NCBI GenBank assembly: GCA_949775045.1
Contig: OX459096.1
Coordinates: 39,707,158-39,771,157, forward strand
DNA length: 64,000 nt
Source of the DNA: Metridium senile
Taxonomy: Eukaryota > Cnidaria > Anthozoa > Actiniaria > Metridiidae
Direction: 5' to 3'
Made by a program: the position numbers and the translations under genes. Positions 47,006-58,374 of this stretch are shown here, in pieces. Below the pieces are notes generated by a model, which was not told the origin of the DNA, did not search any database, and was given only the letters and a program-made list of their open reading frames with translations. How positions within the stretch are numbered: position 1 is the stretch's first letter; the number at the start of each line of letters is the position of its first letter.

Positions 47006-47795
47006 TTACTTTGAACGTTTTATCGTTTTATAAAGATTTGCATTCTAAGCAGCTTTTAAAATTCAGAAATATAATTATTAATTTAATTTATTTTATTTTC
47101 GAACTAAAACCGTGTAAATAACTTGTTCTTATTTTTCACATAATTGCGAGAATTCTCGCCAAAAACTCACGGTGGCTATCAAATATTTTCTTCCTGTTTA
47201 CCTGCAGGTCCAGGCTCCATGGTAACTCCTTAATGCACGTACTTCCGCTAGAGTACAAAAACTAAAAGTGTGCAACATAAATACCACTAAATACTGCTAA
47301 ATTCTAATCTTCTCGGATAAGGACGTAAAGCCGGAGGTCCCGTCTGCCTTCACTCTGACTATGTTACAAGGTGGACGTAAAAGAACCACTGAGGACGTAA
47401 CCAAATCTCTGGCCGTGACCACCCTCGGTGACTGCCTCACTCTCATACGTACACTGGAATTTGGGAACCCGTTACTGGAGATATTCTCTGTGGGTTTATC
47501 CCTGCCTAGTGGCGAATCTTGTAAATAAATAAATAAATAAATAAAATAAATAAATTATGCAAATTCTTTTGTTCTCTATTGCTTAATCAATACTATTTAG
47601 TGGTAAATAGTACAAAATATTGCACACTTTTAGTGTCTGTACTTTAATATCTCATTATGAACTTAGATATATCAGGTATATATTTATGTAAAAACTGACA
47701 AAATTTCACTTGTACCACATAATATTGACAATAAAAAGATATTTACGAATATTTTTGTATTAAAACGTGATAAAGGTAATTATAGATTCGATATA
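47005..47795. repeat. Segmental duplication, copy 1
   Basis: Shares ordered blocks with 48957-53095, including CGTTTTATAAAGATTTGCA, CCTGCAGGTCCAGGCTCCAT-like, TAATGCACGTACTTCCGCTA and ATATCAGGTATATATTTATG. Copy 1 is interrupted by the MITE at 47251-47644. Confidence 0.85.
47251..47644. mobile_element. MITE carrying a nested SINE
   Basis: The left end GAGTACAAAAACTAAAAGTG and right end CACTTTTAGTGTCTGTACTT are TA-flanked (47249-47250, 47645-47646). The other duplication copy has the empty site CTTCCGCTAATATCTC. A SINE body with (AAAT)n tail lies inside at 47309-47560. Confidence 0.85.
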
Positions 47796-47917
47796 GATTG
47801 CACTAGTTGATTATCCCTCATCACCGCAAATATCTTACTCAGGCGAAAACAGCAAATACACCAGAGGGGGTCGTAAGGGTTTGCGGTATTGCGGTATCAG
47901 GGAGTCATTTTTGTTGC

Positions 47918-48313
47918 GGTATTACCACAGGTAGCCCAAGCTCACTATTTGTGTTGATTTACTAAAGAATATATGGAAATTTTTCAACATACAATTTTTT
48001 GCCTTAATTCTTAATAATATAAAAAGAAACTCTTACAGTGTCTTTTTGTTGCTCTCATCAACCGTCTGACTGACTTTCAGCGATTTTCGTTGGAATTTAG
48101 CTGTCTTACTACACGTTAGGGAAAGTCAGCTAAATTCCAACGAAAATCGCTGAAAGTCAGTCAGACGGTTGATGAGAGCAACAAAAAGACACTGTAAGAG
48201 TTTCATTTTATTTTATTAAGAATTAAGGCAAAAAATTGTACGTTGAAAAATTCCCATATATTCTATAGTAAATCAACACAAATAGTGAGCTTGGGCTACC
48301 TGTGGTATTACGG
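47918..48313. repeat. Long near-perfect inverted repeat (about 185-bp arms)
   Basis: The left arm, from about 47918 (ACCACAGGTAGCCCAAGCTC) to GGAATTTAGCTG near 48103, is repeated inverted from CAGCTAAATTCC near 48128 to GAGCTTGGGCTACCTGTGGT near 48307. The loop is about 23 bases and there are only scattered mismatches. It is embedded in GCGGTATTGCGGTAT-rich sequence (47880-47935, 48300-48590). Confidence 0.92.
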
Positions 48314-49166
48314 TAATTTTTATTTTAAATTAACATGCGGTATTGCGGTATTCAAATAATATGCGGTGTGCGGTATTCATACATTTTAGATTTGGTCGAG
48401 AAGTACGTTTTAATAATCGTCTACTCTACTGACAGATATCTTCTTAAAGGTCAGAGATACATTGCAAACATATTATTGTTTCATGAAAACTTAGTTATTA
48501 ATTTAAAACGGCTATTTTTGAATTTTCGTTGCGGTATCCGGCGGTATTTTGATAAATTTAGGTGCGGTATTGCGGTATCCAGACCCCCCTTACGCCCCCC
48601 TCACACCAGGCAATGTTGTTCAAAGACAGCAAAATGAAATCTTTAAAGCTGTAGCAACTGCATGCCTCTGAAATTTCAAGGATACTGACCGAGTTTCGTT
48701 CTGGAGGATAAAAATACAGCAAATTTTGGCAAGCTCACTTTGAAAGAATAGGTGACTTTCTTCTTTCAGGCCGGAAAGGAATTGGGTGGAAATACTGCAT
48801 GATGACATCAATTAGATATCAATTAGATTGAATTCTTTTACCAAAGAAATGAGCCTGATTCTAGATCTCAATGCCCATGTCGACCCATAGTCGACCCGGA
48901 AAATGTCGATTAAAATAATTCCTCTGGCACCCAGGGTAGTTCTGCACCACTTCCGTTCACGTTTAATCGTTTTATAAAGATTTGCAATGTTATAAGCTGA
49001 TTTTAATATTTAGAAATATAGTTATTCATTTATTAATTCATTCAAGGGATCAATTTATTTTCGAAATAGAGTGCAAACAATATAACCGTGAAACACAAAA
49101 ACTAATTAGTAGAAATTTAGTAGAAATTCGGTGAAAAATAGTCGAAGCGTGAATAGACTAAATTTA

Positions 49167-51009
49167 AACCCCATTTACACGACATCACTTTTGGCCCGGC
49201 ACTCCAAACTTGAGGTACGCGGGCCGATCGATTGTGGCACGTCAAAATCGCTTTTACACGTCAAATGTAGACGGGCCAGTTTATCTATTGGGCACTCCAA
49301 AAATTTGAAATGGCCCGCCTGATTTCCTGAGCCCTTGCTATAGTAAGAGCCATTCCACTTATGCTTCGAGTATTTTCAGAAATGGTCAGATACAACCCCA
49401 CCTGTAACTTTGCATGGTGAAGGTAGTCATGAGCAAGTAATCATATGGGCAATATTAGGTCGTTTCATTTTAAAGCGTTCACGTGACATCCGTTCAAAGT
49501 TTGACCTATTTTCGGCTTAATTTTGCAGTCTGAAATTTCGAAAATTTCGAAAGTTTGTAGATCTCGTGCGGCTTTTTTGTATTCAAATTTACCGACGGTA
49601 TCATTACAGCTTGTGCAATTTAAAAATCGTACAATTAAAAATGAATATGTAAATGTTTATCAGTATTTTACCTGACGCTCATCAGAGAGAGCAGAAACAA
49701 CGCACTTCGGTTTCTTTAAACAACGCACTTTGGTTTATGTTAGATATTCTTTACATAGATAGATAGAATTCAATTGTTATTTAGATAAGCTATTTACTCC
49801 AATTCAATTAGAATCAGCTAGGGTTGTTAAAATTGCTTTCTTTTATTTATTCATTGTTATTATTTTGAGAGCCATGTGTATATTTTCTTTAGATATTAAA
49901 TGTTACCCTCTTTAAATAAAGTATTCTATTCTATTCTATCCTTCGATGTGCATAAAGTGATGTCTCATGGAACAAAATCATAGAATGTTTCCGCTGGTAG
50001 TGCATTTTATGTCCAGTTAAAAAGATAAATTAGTACAAAATAGCGGTAAATGTGAAGATGTGAATTGCATGAAAGACCTGCAATCAGTTTTAGCATGGAT
50101 AATAATGTTTTTATTATCCATGGTTTTAGTAAAATAGGGAATTTAATCCTGACTGCGGCCCGTATTTCACACCTGATCAAATACTTGTGAACAAAATTAT
50201 TCGGCCTTTTTTATCTTGCACAAAAAATATCTAAGCAAGGGTCATATGAAGCAGTTGCAACTGCATGAGTCATTCTGAAGTAAAAACAGAGGTCGAATTG
50301 ATCATGATTTTGTGTAGCGCAGGTTAATTATATCTTGTGTATTGTATTGAATATCACCTATTTTTTTTCTTTTAAGTATAACTATTAAATTTATTTTTTG
50401 TACAGGAATTTTTGAGTGTCGACCAGAAGTTTTGAGTAAAATGAATGTGTGCGCACGCCACAGAAATGAATTAGGAATTGGATGGAGAGGTAGACGAAAG
50501 TATTTTCAGATTTCAGAGAATATGCGAGTGTCATTTATATCAAATCAGATCGGTATTTAATTCATGCAAACCCTGAAGTTTTTACTAGAAATGTTCGTCA
50601 GACCATGCACAATCACAAGCAAACATTTAAATTACTTATTAAATTTCAATCAAAAATTGAATTAAAGTTTTTGCGGCCTCATCCGACCACGTTTTTCCTC
50701 TGGTTTTTCCACTTGTAGAACTGCAAGTAGACGCCGCCATTTGCACGATCAAGAACTAGTGAGCATGTTCTGTATAATTTCCGCTGGATATTCGAACTCA
50801 TGGGCGCATTTAAGATACGCGGACCCTTGTTTTGGCGGGCCGAGACTACCTACCTGAGGTAGTCTCGGCACGCTTTAAAAGTAGGTACGCGGGCCGCTTG
50901 GAATTGCGTTTACACGGCAAATTTTACGAGTGCCGTGCCAGAAAAGTAAGGTACGCGTGCCAAAAGTTAGGAGTGCCGGGCCCGAAAATGATGTCGTGTA
51001 AATGGGGTT
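49167..51009. mobile_element. 1.84-kb non-autonomous element with TTA duplication
   Basis: The left end AACCCCATTTACACGACATC and right end GATGTCGTGTAAATGGGGTT are flanked by TTA (49164-49166, 51010-51012). Subterminal GCGGGCC and GTACGCG blocks recur at both ends. No long ORF. The TTA duplication fits PIF/Harbinger. Confidence 0.8.
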
Positions 51010-51059
51010 TTAGTGTGCACGTGCCTGATCAGCCAAGTGTCCTAGCGCACAATATGCAA

Positions 51060-51460
51060 AAAAAAATTGTTTTTAAGTCTATTCGCTTGCGCTGCAGCAA
51101 AATCAAGACACAACTAAAGCTAAAATAATCATAATACGCAAGTAAAATCACTTTTTATTCGGTTGCGCTGCCGCAAAATCAAGACACAACTAAAGCTAAA
51201 ATAACTACAATATGCAAGTAAAATCGTTTTTGAGTCTTTATTGGCTTGCGCTGCTGCAAAATCAAGACACATGACACACCTAGAGCTAAAATAACCACAA
51301 TACACAAGTGAAATTGTTTTCGAGTGCATTTTCCTTCGCCGGCGCTGCTGCAAAATCAAGACACATGACACACCTAAAGCTAAACTAATCACAATACACA
51401 AAGTCAAATCGTTTTCGAGTCTTCATTCCTTTGCACTATTGCAAAATCAAGGCACACTAA
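51060..51460. repeat. Tandem repeat, about 95-bp unit, four copies
   Basis: GCAAAATCAAGACACA recurs four times with a GCTAAAATAA block and an AATCGTTTTTGAGTC-like block in each unit. Confidence 0.85.
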
Positions 51461-51897
51461 AGAATAAGTGTTACTCACTCTATTGCATGTAGTTCACATT
51501 ATAAATACGTACTCTGGCTGGCTTTAAACGTCAATAAACTAACAATGACCTCCATTCGCTTCTGTAATGGATCTTGAAACTATTTCCACGATATTTAGAC
51601 TAGGTCAAACTGCTGCATTCTAGATATTCATGCTTTAATTAGCTCCAAACAAAATCCCATGCTCGCGTTATGGACGTGCGCAATTTGGCGCTAACTTTAA
51701 TCGCGGTTCAGTGATTGCACGTGCACACTAAATTTACTAATTACTAATTTGTACAAAATAGACTAGTACAATAGACTAATTTAGTGAAATTTAGCAAAAT
51801 TTAGCAAAATTAGTTTTTGTTAATGTTTCACGGTTATATTGTTTGCACTCTAAAACCGTGTAAATAAATTATGTATCAATAACGATTTTCGTAATGT

Positions 51898-52829
51898 ACT
51901 TAAAATAAAGAGTAACACTAAAACTTGACGTTTCGCAGTCAACATGACTGCATTTTTAAAAGTTATTTATTCAGAAATGTCAAAGCTTTTATACATGATG
52001 TTAATTTGAATATTGAACAAAGGCTAAAGATCTAAACAAAGACCTTGGCACGCAGTGAGTCTGATTGTATATTTAAGTTTGGTCTCCTTTTACGGATGAG
52101 TAGCATTTCATAAAGAAGACAGTCAAACTTCCCACTACACTTCTTTAGTACTGTGAAGTTGTTTCTTAAGTCCGGGTTCTTGATATCATGAACTTCATAT
52201 GTTGACCGATAGCTGATGATTCTAGCTTATGCTCTTCAATTCTCTGGTGTAAATGACGACTTGTATAACCGATGTAATTATAATCTTTATTATATAACAT
52301 ATAGTGGTATACCGAGTGATATCAACTAGATAAAAAGCCTATCCTAGTCATGAAGATATCATTGATATCACACATGTGTGATATCACTCTCAACCAATCA
52401 ACTTTCAAAATATATATATATATTTTTTTTTACAATCTGTTTTATAATAAACAGAACATTACATGTGCGCTTGGAGATATGAATTTTATCTTCTCGTGTT
52501 GAAAATATATCCCACTCATTCGCTGCGCTCACTCGTGGGATATCTTATCAACACTCGAAGATAAAATTCATATCTCCGTGCGCCCATGTAATATCCTCTA
52601 TGTATCGCACAGATCACACTTGAAATTATAGACCACGTTCTGGTTGTTGACAATGGCAGGTTTCCTTTCCCGGTTTTTCCAAGGTCTTTGTTTAGATCTT
52701 TAGCTTTTGTTAAATATTCAAATTAACATCATGTATAAAAGCTTTGACATTTCTGAATAAATAACTTTTGAAAATGCAGTCATGTTGACTGCGAAACGTC
52801 AAGTTTTAGTGTTACTCTTTATTTTAAGT
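51898..52829 (-). mobile_element. Penelope-like retroelement remnant with GIY-YIG fragment
   Basis: Inverted arms of about 150 bp lie at 51898-52046 and 52685-52829 (both with CATGTTGACTGCGAAACGTC in opposite orientation). Between them, on the minus strand, a coding remnant reads WKNRERKPAIVNNQNVVYNF near 52690-52610 and NYIGYTSRHLHQRIEEHK from about 52281, with a stop at 52032-52034. NYIGYTSRHL with a downstream EEH is the GIY-YIG endonuclease signature of Penelope-like elements. The two coding parts are separated by the insertion at 52280-52601. Confidence 0.85.
52280..52601. mobile_element. Hairpin-type MITE inserted in the GIY-YIG remnant
   Basis: Contains GGAGATATGAATTTTATCTT and its inverse AAGATAAAATTCATATCTCC around CATTCGCTGCGCTCACTCG, plus a second palindrome near 52335-52385 (GATATCACACATGTGTGATA). 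Removing it rejoins the Penelope reading region. A partial relative lies at 45780-45935. Confidence 0.75.
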
Positions 52830-53143
52830 AAATAAATTATATTTTAAACTAATAGTTTATTTCTTATTTTTCATGCGAGAATTCTCGTCAAGTTAACAAA
52901 GGTCAAAAAGTGGGTATTTGTTTTTCTTCCTGTTTAGCTGCAGGTCCAGGCTCCATAGAACTCCTTAATGCACGTACTTCCGCTAATATCTCATTATGAA
53001 CTTAGATATATCAGGTATATATTTATGTAAAAACTGATATAGTTTTAGATGTTAACGAATAGTTTTGTAAACGTGATAATAACGTAATTAAAGTTGGCAT
53101 TGGTTTATTTCCCGCAAGGAAAGATCTGAAACGGCAATCATCA

Positions 53144-53283
53144 TCATCCTTCGGCCTCGGCCGAGAGTCCTCCCACAACAGACTTCCACACCGCCCTGTC
53201 AGCCATTACTGCCCTCAGGTCTTGGACCCCGATTCCTATGTCTCTGGAAATGACGTGGGGGAAGGTCATTTTTCTTGATCTGA
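53144..53283 (-). pseudogene. LINE reverse-transcriptase ORF, C-terminal fragment
   Basis: The minus strand reads KMTFPHVISRDIGIG, then MADRAVWKSVVGGLSAEAEG and stop. The fragment at 60930-61065 has the same layout (KMTFPDVIARDSGID, LDRRVWGKVV). This matches the end of non-LTR retrotransposon ORF2 proteins. Only the last 45 or so codons are present, as expected of 5'-truncated insertions. Confidence 0.7.
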
Positions 53284-53364
53284 CAGGGAAACGGCAATAA
53301 CGTCACTTCCGTTGTGTTCCTTATCCAATATCTAGATTTTTCCCAGAAACTCGTCGGAAAAAGA

Positions 53365-53371
53365 TATAAAA
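53365..53371 (+). promoter_or_regulatory. TATA box of the vWA gene
   Basis: TATAAAA about 100 bases before the chosen start codon. Transcription would begin near 53395, downstream of the ATG at 53385, which favours the start at 53472. Confidence 0.55.
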
Positions 53372-53471
53372 ACGCACACACATAGTGTTCATTTCATACT
53401 TACTGATCCATGCGATCAGACTGAGAGGAAGGTATTTAAAATTTAACGCAGTGTTTTGGACTGATATAACT

Positions 53472-54451
53472 ATGCATTGGTTGACTTTCAGTTCCATATC
53501 ATGTATGATTGCTGTTGCATTACATGCTTCTATTGCAAATGCCAATGACGATGACATGTTCGAGTTTGTAAGATCACATCTTGATAGTACATCGTCAATC
53601 GTCCGTAAAGGGATAACTCCCCGAGCGAGGAAAACCGGGAAAAAACAAAAAATCCCATCAACAGGACCTAATAATCACTTTCTCGACGTACAGATGCAAG
53701 TGGGAAAAGGTAGGTACCACTGCACACGTAATTGAACATCCTTTTCGTGAAACAAATTTCTTTTCCTAATTTTTTGTATTTTGTGTTATTTGTTTTTAAT
53801 TGTTGATTGATAGTTGGGAGAATCCAATCAAACTAAAATGTATTAACGCCTCTACGTTTTTCAGCAACGGCCATAGCAAAAGGCATTCGACGTACTTACA
53901 GTGACTCTGTGATCAAGAAAACAGTATTATTAGCAGCTAATGCTAGACGTATCCCAGAAGCACTTTCGGCAGTAGGAGCTGGTATGTACAACGATTATCA
54001 GCGTTACCATGACTGCGTGAAAAAAGGACAACCAACAGCAGTATGTAAAAAGAAATCCAAGAAGACAGGATTTGTCGAGCAGGTATACGAATGCACGCTT
54101 AAAAATAGTTCGTTGGACTTCACTTGTAAACAATGTGTGTTTATTTACCATATTTACCATTTAAGTCTGCATTCAATACTGAATATATATTATAAACTGC
54201 GTTATAACCTGAGGACTGACTGACCCTGCTCTTTTCGAATAGCACAACAGGATCTTTTACGTCCACCTTATGTAGGAATTAGGGGAGGGAAGGGGAGGGG
54301 AGGGAAGGGGAGGGGAGGCTAGGGGAGGGGAGGGGAGGTTGGGAGAAGGATGTAGGCTATTTCAAAATGGTGCACAGAATTGTGAAAGACACTATTCAGG
54401 GCTCAGGTTGCGTATTTGCAGAATGAACGCTGTCGTTTTATGTTCATTATT

Positions 54452-54498
<47 letters not shown>

Positions 54499-54531
54499 AT
54501 GGATGGATGGCTGGATGGATGGCGGGATGGA

Positions 54532-54570
<39 letters not shown>

Positions 54571-57302
54571 ATGGATGGATGGATGGCTGGATGGATGGCG
54601 GGATGGATGGCTATAATTAGTTGATTATTAATGGTGTCATTGTCATTGTCAGTGTAGTTTGTTTAATAACATACTATTTATCGTATTATCTTCAGCTGAG
54701 AAAAGTTCTTGGTAACGACAAGTTTAATGATTTGTTCAGCGTCGATGGAGATGTATCATTAGTATTTGCTATTGACACGACCGGTAGTATGAGTCAGGAA
54801 ATCAACGAAGCCAAAAACATCATAACCCAAATAGCCACATATCAACGAGAGGGTCATGTTGATTATATTTTATCACCATTCAACGATCCAGGTATGATAG
54901 CACTACTTTAGAAATGATAGAGCTGTCCGTAATCCCCCGCACCCACGCAGTTCCCTCCGACGAAGGGCTAAAGCTCGAAACGTCAGTAAAGTTAAGTCAA
55001 CATTTTTTACGGTGTTACAAATTTCATTATATTACCTAAAGGCCATCATATATAAGCAGCTAACATCACATGTACAGCCCATATATAAAAACCACCCAAG
55101 AGGACTGATCCAGGGGTAAAAGTATCGGGTACGCCTTTCAAGATGCCGTATAACTCATTTTTAAAGGGCATGGTCGATTATTAACTACTTAGAGATACGG
55201 CTATTGAAATAAAACCAAAATGTTCTTTTTAGTACTTGATCATTGTTGATATGTTCACCTCGAAATGTTTATTTAGTAGTTCATATTGATCAAATGTTCT
55301 TTTAGTAGCCATATTGATCAAATGTTCTTTTAGTAGTTCATATTGAACAAATGTTCTTGTGGATGAAACATTCTTTTTGTTACTTCATTGTTCACATGTT
55401 ATTTCCTTGTTCTTGGTTTAAAGGTACCGGACCAGTCTTTGGAAGAGACGCTGATAGAAACAAGTTCTTACAAAAAGTGAAGCAACTAAGGGCGCATGGT
55501 GGAGGAGACTGTAAAGAAAAGACATTTCATGGAATCATTGATGCTATTAATAAAGGAAATCCAAGGATAGGTTCCCCCATGTATGTCTTTACTGATGCTG
55601 GACCAAAAGACGAAGATTTTAATGATCAATACAATAAAGACAATGCAATAGGACTAGCCTTGGATTATATGATGCCAGTCAACTTCTTCTTTAGTAAAGG
55701 CTTTTGCACTGAACCGCATACCTTTAAATCATTCAGAGATCTTATCGAAGAAACAGAAGGCCTTGGCATCTTCTTTGGGTTAGGTAATAAGATAAGTACA
55801 ATGGGTGAAATTGTGAAAGCTTCATTGGATGGAATGACGACTATCAAGTCGGGTGGATCATCACGTGTCCGAGCTCGACCAGTGCATTCCGGGAATAAGA
55901 GGTATGGAATACCGGTTGATGACTCTGTCAGTAAACTCATAGTTGTTGCAACGGTTCAGACCAACCCTCACCGCATCCAGCTGAAAAATCCTCATGACAA
56001 TATCGTTACACAGACACACCTTCTAAGCCTTGGTGCTGTCTGGATCATCAATGCACCCCTTAAAGGGGCGTGGTCACTAGTTGTACCCGCGTCATGTGGA
56101 AGTCACAGTTTTAAGGTTACATCCAGTAGTTTGGTGAACATTGACTTTGATCACTACTTTGTATGGACGTTGCCAAGACAACAAAACGTGGAATTTCCCA
56201 TTGCTCATCCACTTCAAAGTGAGTGTAAATAAACAACAAATATAGTCAATATCATTGTCATGACACTTTAATTGTTAATTGTCTTTAATTGTTTATTTAT
56301 TTTCAGCAGTTGAAATTTTAATGTTTAACTGTATGACGAATAACAGTAAACATGGAATGATGATCCCAAGTAATGCTTTATATTTGAAAATGAACATATA
56401 TTTGGAGCGAACTTATAGTGTAACTTGACATTTTTTGATGGACAATGTTAATGACTGTTTTTTTCTCTGACTTCAATGAAAAAAACAATCATAGATGATT
56501 ATAGACGTTTTATTCTACAGATTTTCCTGAGTATATTGTGACGAACTATATCAACTACTATCTCATATTATAACTCAATAAAACACGCGCTGCCTCGTTT
56601 TCTATTTCTTAAAGAGTGATTGCACGTAACCCGTAAAATTACCCCTTTTAAAACGGAACGAAATCGGAAAGATCAATAAACGAATCTGTTTGTACACTTA
56701 CAGCCAGCCGATTCATAAAAATTACAATATTTTTTTCTTTTTTCACAGATAAACCTGCAACAGTCAAACTGCTAATCCCTGTCAAGAACAAGCTAAATGA
56801 CAATAGTTTGTCCCTTGATATCGTCCGTGTAGATGATGGCACCGTTATCCAGCGAGCCTCATTGTCAGGTATCACTGGTACATTCATACCACCCTCAACA
56901 CCCTTCAAACTGAGGCTAAAGGGACGAACGGCCAAAGGATACCTTTTTGAACGTACTTCCCGCAAGGTGATCAAAGCGAGTACTACTCTCTTGAGAATGG
57001 TGTACAGTCGTCATTACATTACCTTACCACGAAGCAGGGCGACTACTGTTCGATTTGCATTCCACAATGTTGGTCCAACTAATCGTTTTCAGTTCACCCT
57101 AACAACCGGAGTACCCGGTGTAAGTATAAGGAACCCTAGTCGTTCTGCATATACCGTGTCAACGGGTAAGGTCCGTTATTTCAGTGCTCGTATAACACCC
57201 ACTACACGATCACCTGGCTTGTTGCCAGTATTAGTTTATGCTAAATATGCCTCGACTGGGAAGATAGTAACAAAACTTAGGGTTACTTTCTTGGTTAACT
57301 GA
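53472..57302 (+). CDS. Secreted von Willebrand factor A domain protein, 666 aa (VWA7/hemicentin-like)
   Basis: Five exons: 53472-53709, 53865-54082, 54696-54891, 55424-56218, 56749-57302. All phases agree, giving 666 aa. The start gives an N-terminal signal peptide (hydrophobic [18 protein letters not shown]). Residues about 80-150 form a small Cys/Lys-rich segment ([17 protein letters not shown]). The vWA domain begins near residue 165 with the MIDAS motif DTTGSM in [13 protein letters not shown] and continues through [20 protein letters not shown] to [14 protein letters not shown] near residue 278. Asp, Ser and Asp-containing loops suggest intact metal binding. The C-terminal third (about 390-666) is beta-rich, with repeated Thr/Arg/Pro and no named domain that I can assign. 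It resembles VWA7-type and hemicentin N-terminal vWA proteins by family memory. The ligand is unknown. Introns contain G-rich and GGCT/GGAT repeats. Confidence 0.88.
54215..54275 (-). mobile_element. SINE fragment
   Basis: CCCTGCTCTTTTCGAATAGC and ACGTCCACCTTATGTAGG resemble the inverted body of the SINE at 43080-43515. It lies in intron 2 of the vWA gene. Confidence 0.4.
54285..54340. repeat. GGGGAGGGAAGGGGAGG purine tract
   Basis: Runs of GGGG separated by AGG/AAG over about 55 bases on the plus strand (sense of the vWA gene), a pattern able to form G-quadruplexes. Confidence 0.8.
54452..54612. repeat. (GGCT)n/(GGAT)n microsatellite
   Basis: Tetranucleotide array alternating GGCT and GGAT blocks with a duplicated block of about 80 bp. 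It is in intron 2 of the vWA gene, and its Trp/Gly-rich open frames are not coding. Confidence 0.95.
54945..55045 (+). mobile_element. Penelope-like element terminus, plus orientation
   Basis: CCGACGAAGGGCTAAAGCTC, then GAAACGTCAGTAAAG and the AAGTCAACATTTTTTACGGT block. The hammerhead core is altered (CCGACGA) and the 5' arm of stem I is lost. It lies in intron 3 of the vWA gene. Confidence 0.55.
55262..55362. repeat. Short tandem repeat, about 30-bp unit
   Basis: ATATTGATCAAATGTTCTTT followed by TAGTAG is repeated about three times before exon 4 of the vWA gene. Confidence 0.75.
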
Positions 57303-57580
57303 TAGTTTTTTCACTAGTATGATTCACACCAATGTAGTTTTTGTTGTCGTTTACTCAATGTACCTGTAGTACATGTAGGATAGTTCTCTATTAAAAACTT
57401 GGTGACGTTAATTATTATCCTTTGTCGGCGTTAAGCAAAGGCTAACGCCCGAAACGTGGATAAATTTTGCCTACTTTTTTACCTTTTGTAACTTTGTCAT
57501 TACTCTGATAACGAAGATTGTAAGACAGTTAAGGATAACCTAGTTATGGGCAAGTTTGTGTACACGTTTTCATTTATCGC

Positions 57581-57676
57581 AATAAAGCGAAAACAGGATA
57601 TTCATGAAATAACATCAAACTTGGCTGTGTGATAGTTCCTATGCATGAAGTGACTACTCAGTTATGCAAAAATAAA
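57581..57676 (+). terminator. vWA gene candidate polyadenylation signals
   Basis: AATAAA at 57581-57586 and at 57671-57676, 280-370 bases past the stop. A Penelope-like GAAACG motif lies between the stop and these (57425-57475). Confidence 0.45.
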
Positions 57677-57889
57677 ACTGTATTGAGGTATTTTGTTTCC
57701 TTTTGTATTTGTTATTTGATGTTTCTGGTTGAGTGACATGTTACTACGGTAAATAGAAACCATTATAGTTGCAGTAGTGACTATATTTTGTTTCATGGTT
57801 TTCGGTTTCATTGATTTTGTTACAGTTGTTATTGAATTTGCTTGAGAAACGAACGATAAAGTACAATAAACGTTCTTTAAAAAAATACT

Positions 57890-58030
57890 TTCATTCGTTT
57901 ATCTACCCATTCATTCATCATATTTGTTTCCTTAGTCTCGCTCTTTTTCTTAGTCTCGTTCTTTTTTTTCTTAGTCTCGTTCTTTTTTTTTCTTAGTCTC
58001 GTTCTTTTTTTTTTTCTTAGTGTCATTCTT
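57890..58030. repeat. TTCTTAGTCTCG/T-run repeat
   Basis: Four copies of CTTAGTCTCGTTC or a close variant, separated by T runs of growing length, downstream of the vWA gene. Confidence 0.75.
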
Positions 58031-58229
58031 TTTGGGATTGTGTCTATTGCCTTTAATTCACACTTATCTTCACTAGGAGTGATTTGGTTGCTAAACAAAA
58101 CAGATTAAATTAAAAGTTAAATGATTAAGTGAAAGAAAGGGAATTCATAAATTAAATAAAGAGAATAAATAAATGAAAATATATGTTACTCGCAGAAGCA
58201 TAAATTTCCATTTAAAGGAATTTGTGGAC

Positions 58230-58374
58230 TTGAGTGAAGGCATTTAACCCGTGAAATAGAAATTGCTTGCTAAAGTGTAATAGTCAAATAGACACAAAAG
58301 AAAACAATGGAATTAGAGACTGCTAAGATGTATTAGTCTAATATCTATTTCACGGGTTAAATGACTTCACTCTA
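58230..58374. mobile_element. TA-flanked MITE, copy 2
   Basis: Near-identical to 23304-23448: GAGTGAAG and TTTAACCCGTGAAAT at the left, TTTCACGGGTTAAATGACTT and CACTCTA at the right, with the shared core AATAGACACAAAAGAAAACA. Confidence 0.8.

Larger units (their letters stand above)
49069..51850. mobile_element. TA-flanked non-autonomous element with nested insertions
   Basis: The left end GAGTGCAAACAATATAACCG and the right end GTTATATTGTTTGCACTC are inverted and TA-flanked (49067-49068, 51851-51852). The empty site survives in duplication copy 1. The interior is mostly another element (49167-51009) and a tandem repeat (51060-51460). No transposase ORF. Confidence 0.85.
48957..53095. repeat. 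Segmental duplication, copy 2 (expanded by insertions)
   Basis: Homologous to 47005-47795 but split by a 2.8-kb element (49069-51850) and a Penelope-like remnant (51898-52829). The flanking halves rejoin to match copy 1, for example TATTTTCGAA followed by CTAAAACCGTGTAAATAA in the empty form. Confidence 0.85.

Noticed and set aside
49131..51128. Short ORFs (63-98 codons) inside the 1.84-kb element as a transposase
   Set aside because: They cover the GC-rich subterminal repeats and show no transposase motifs. The element looks non-autonomous.
53385..53471. Upstream ATG as start of the vWA protein (29 extra residues)
   Set aside because: It would push the hydrophobic signal segment inward and lies only about 15 bases after the TATA box, before the expected transcription start.
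54339..54620. Trp/Gly-rich ORFs in the GGCT/GGAT repeat
   Set aside because: Microsatellite in an intron of the vWA gene with no conserved features.
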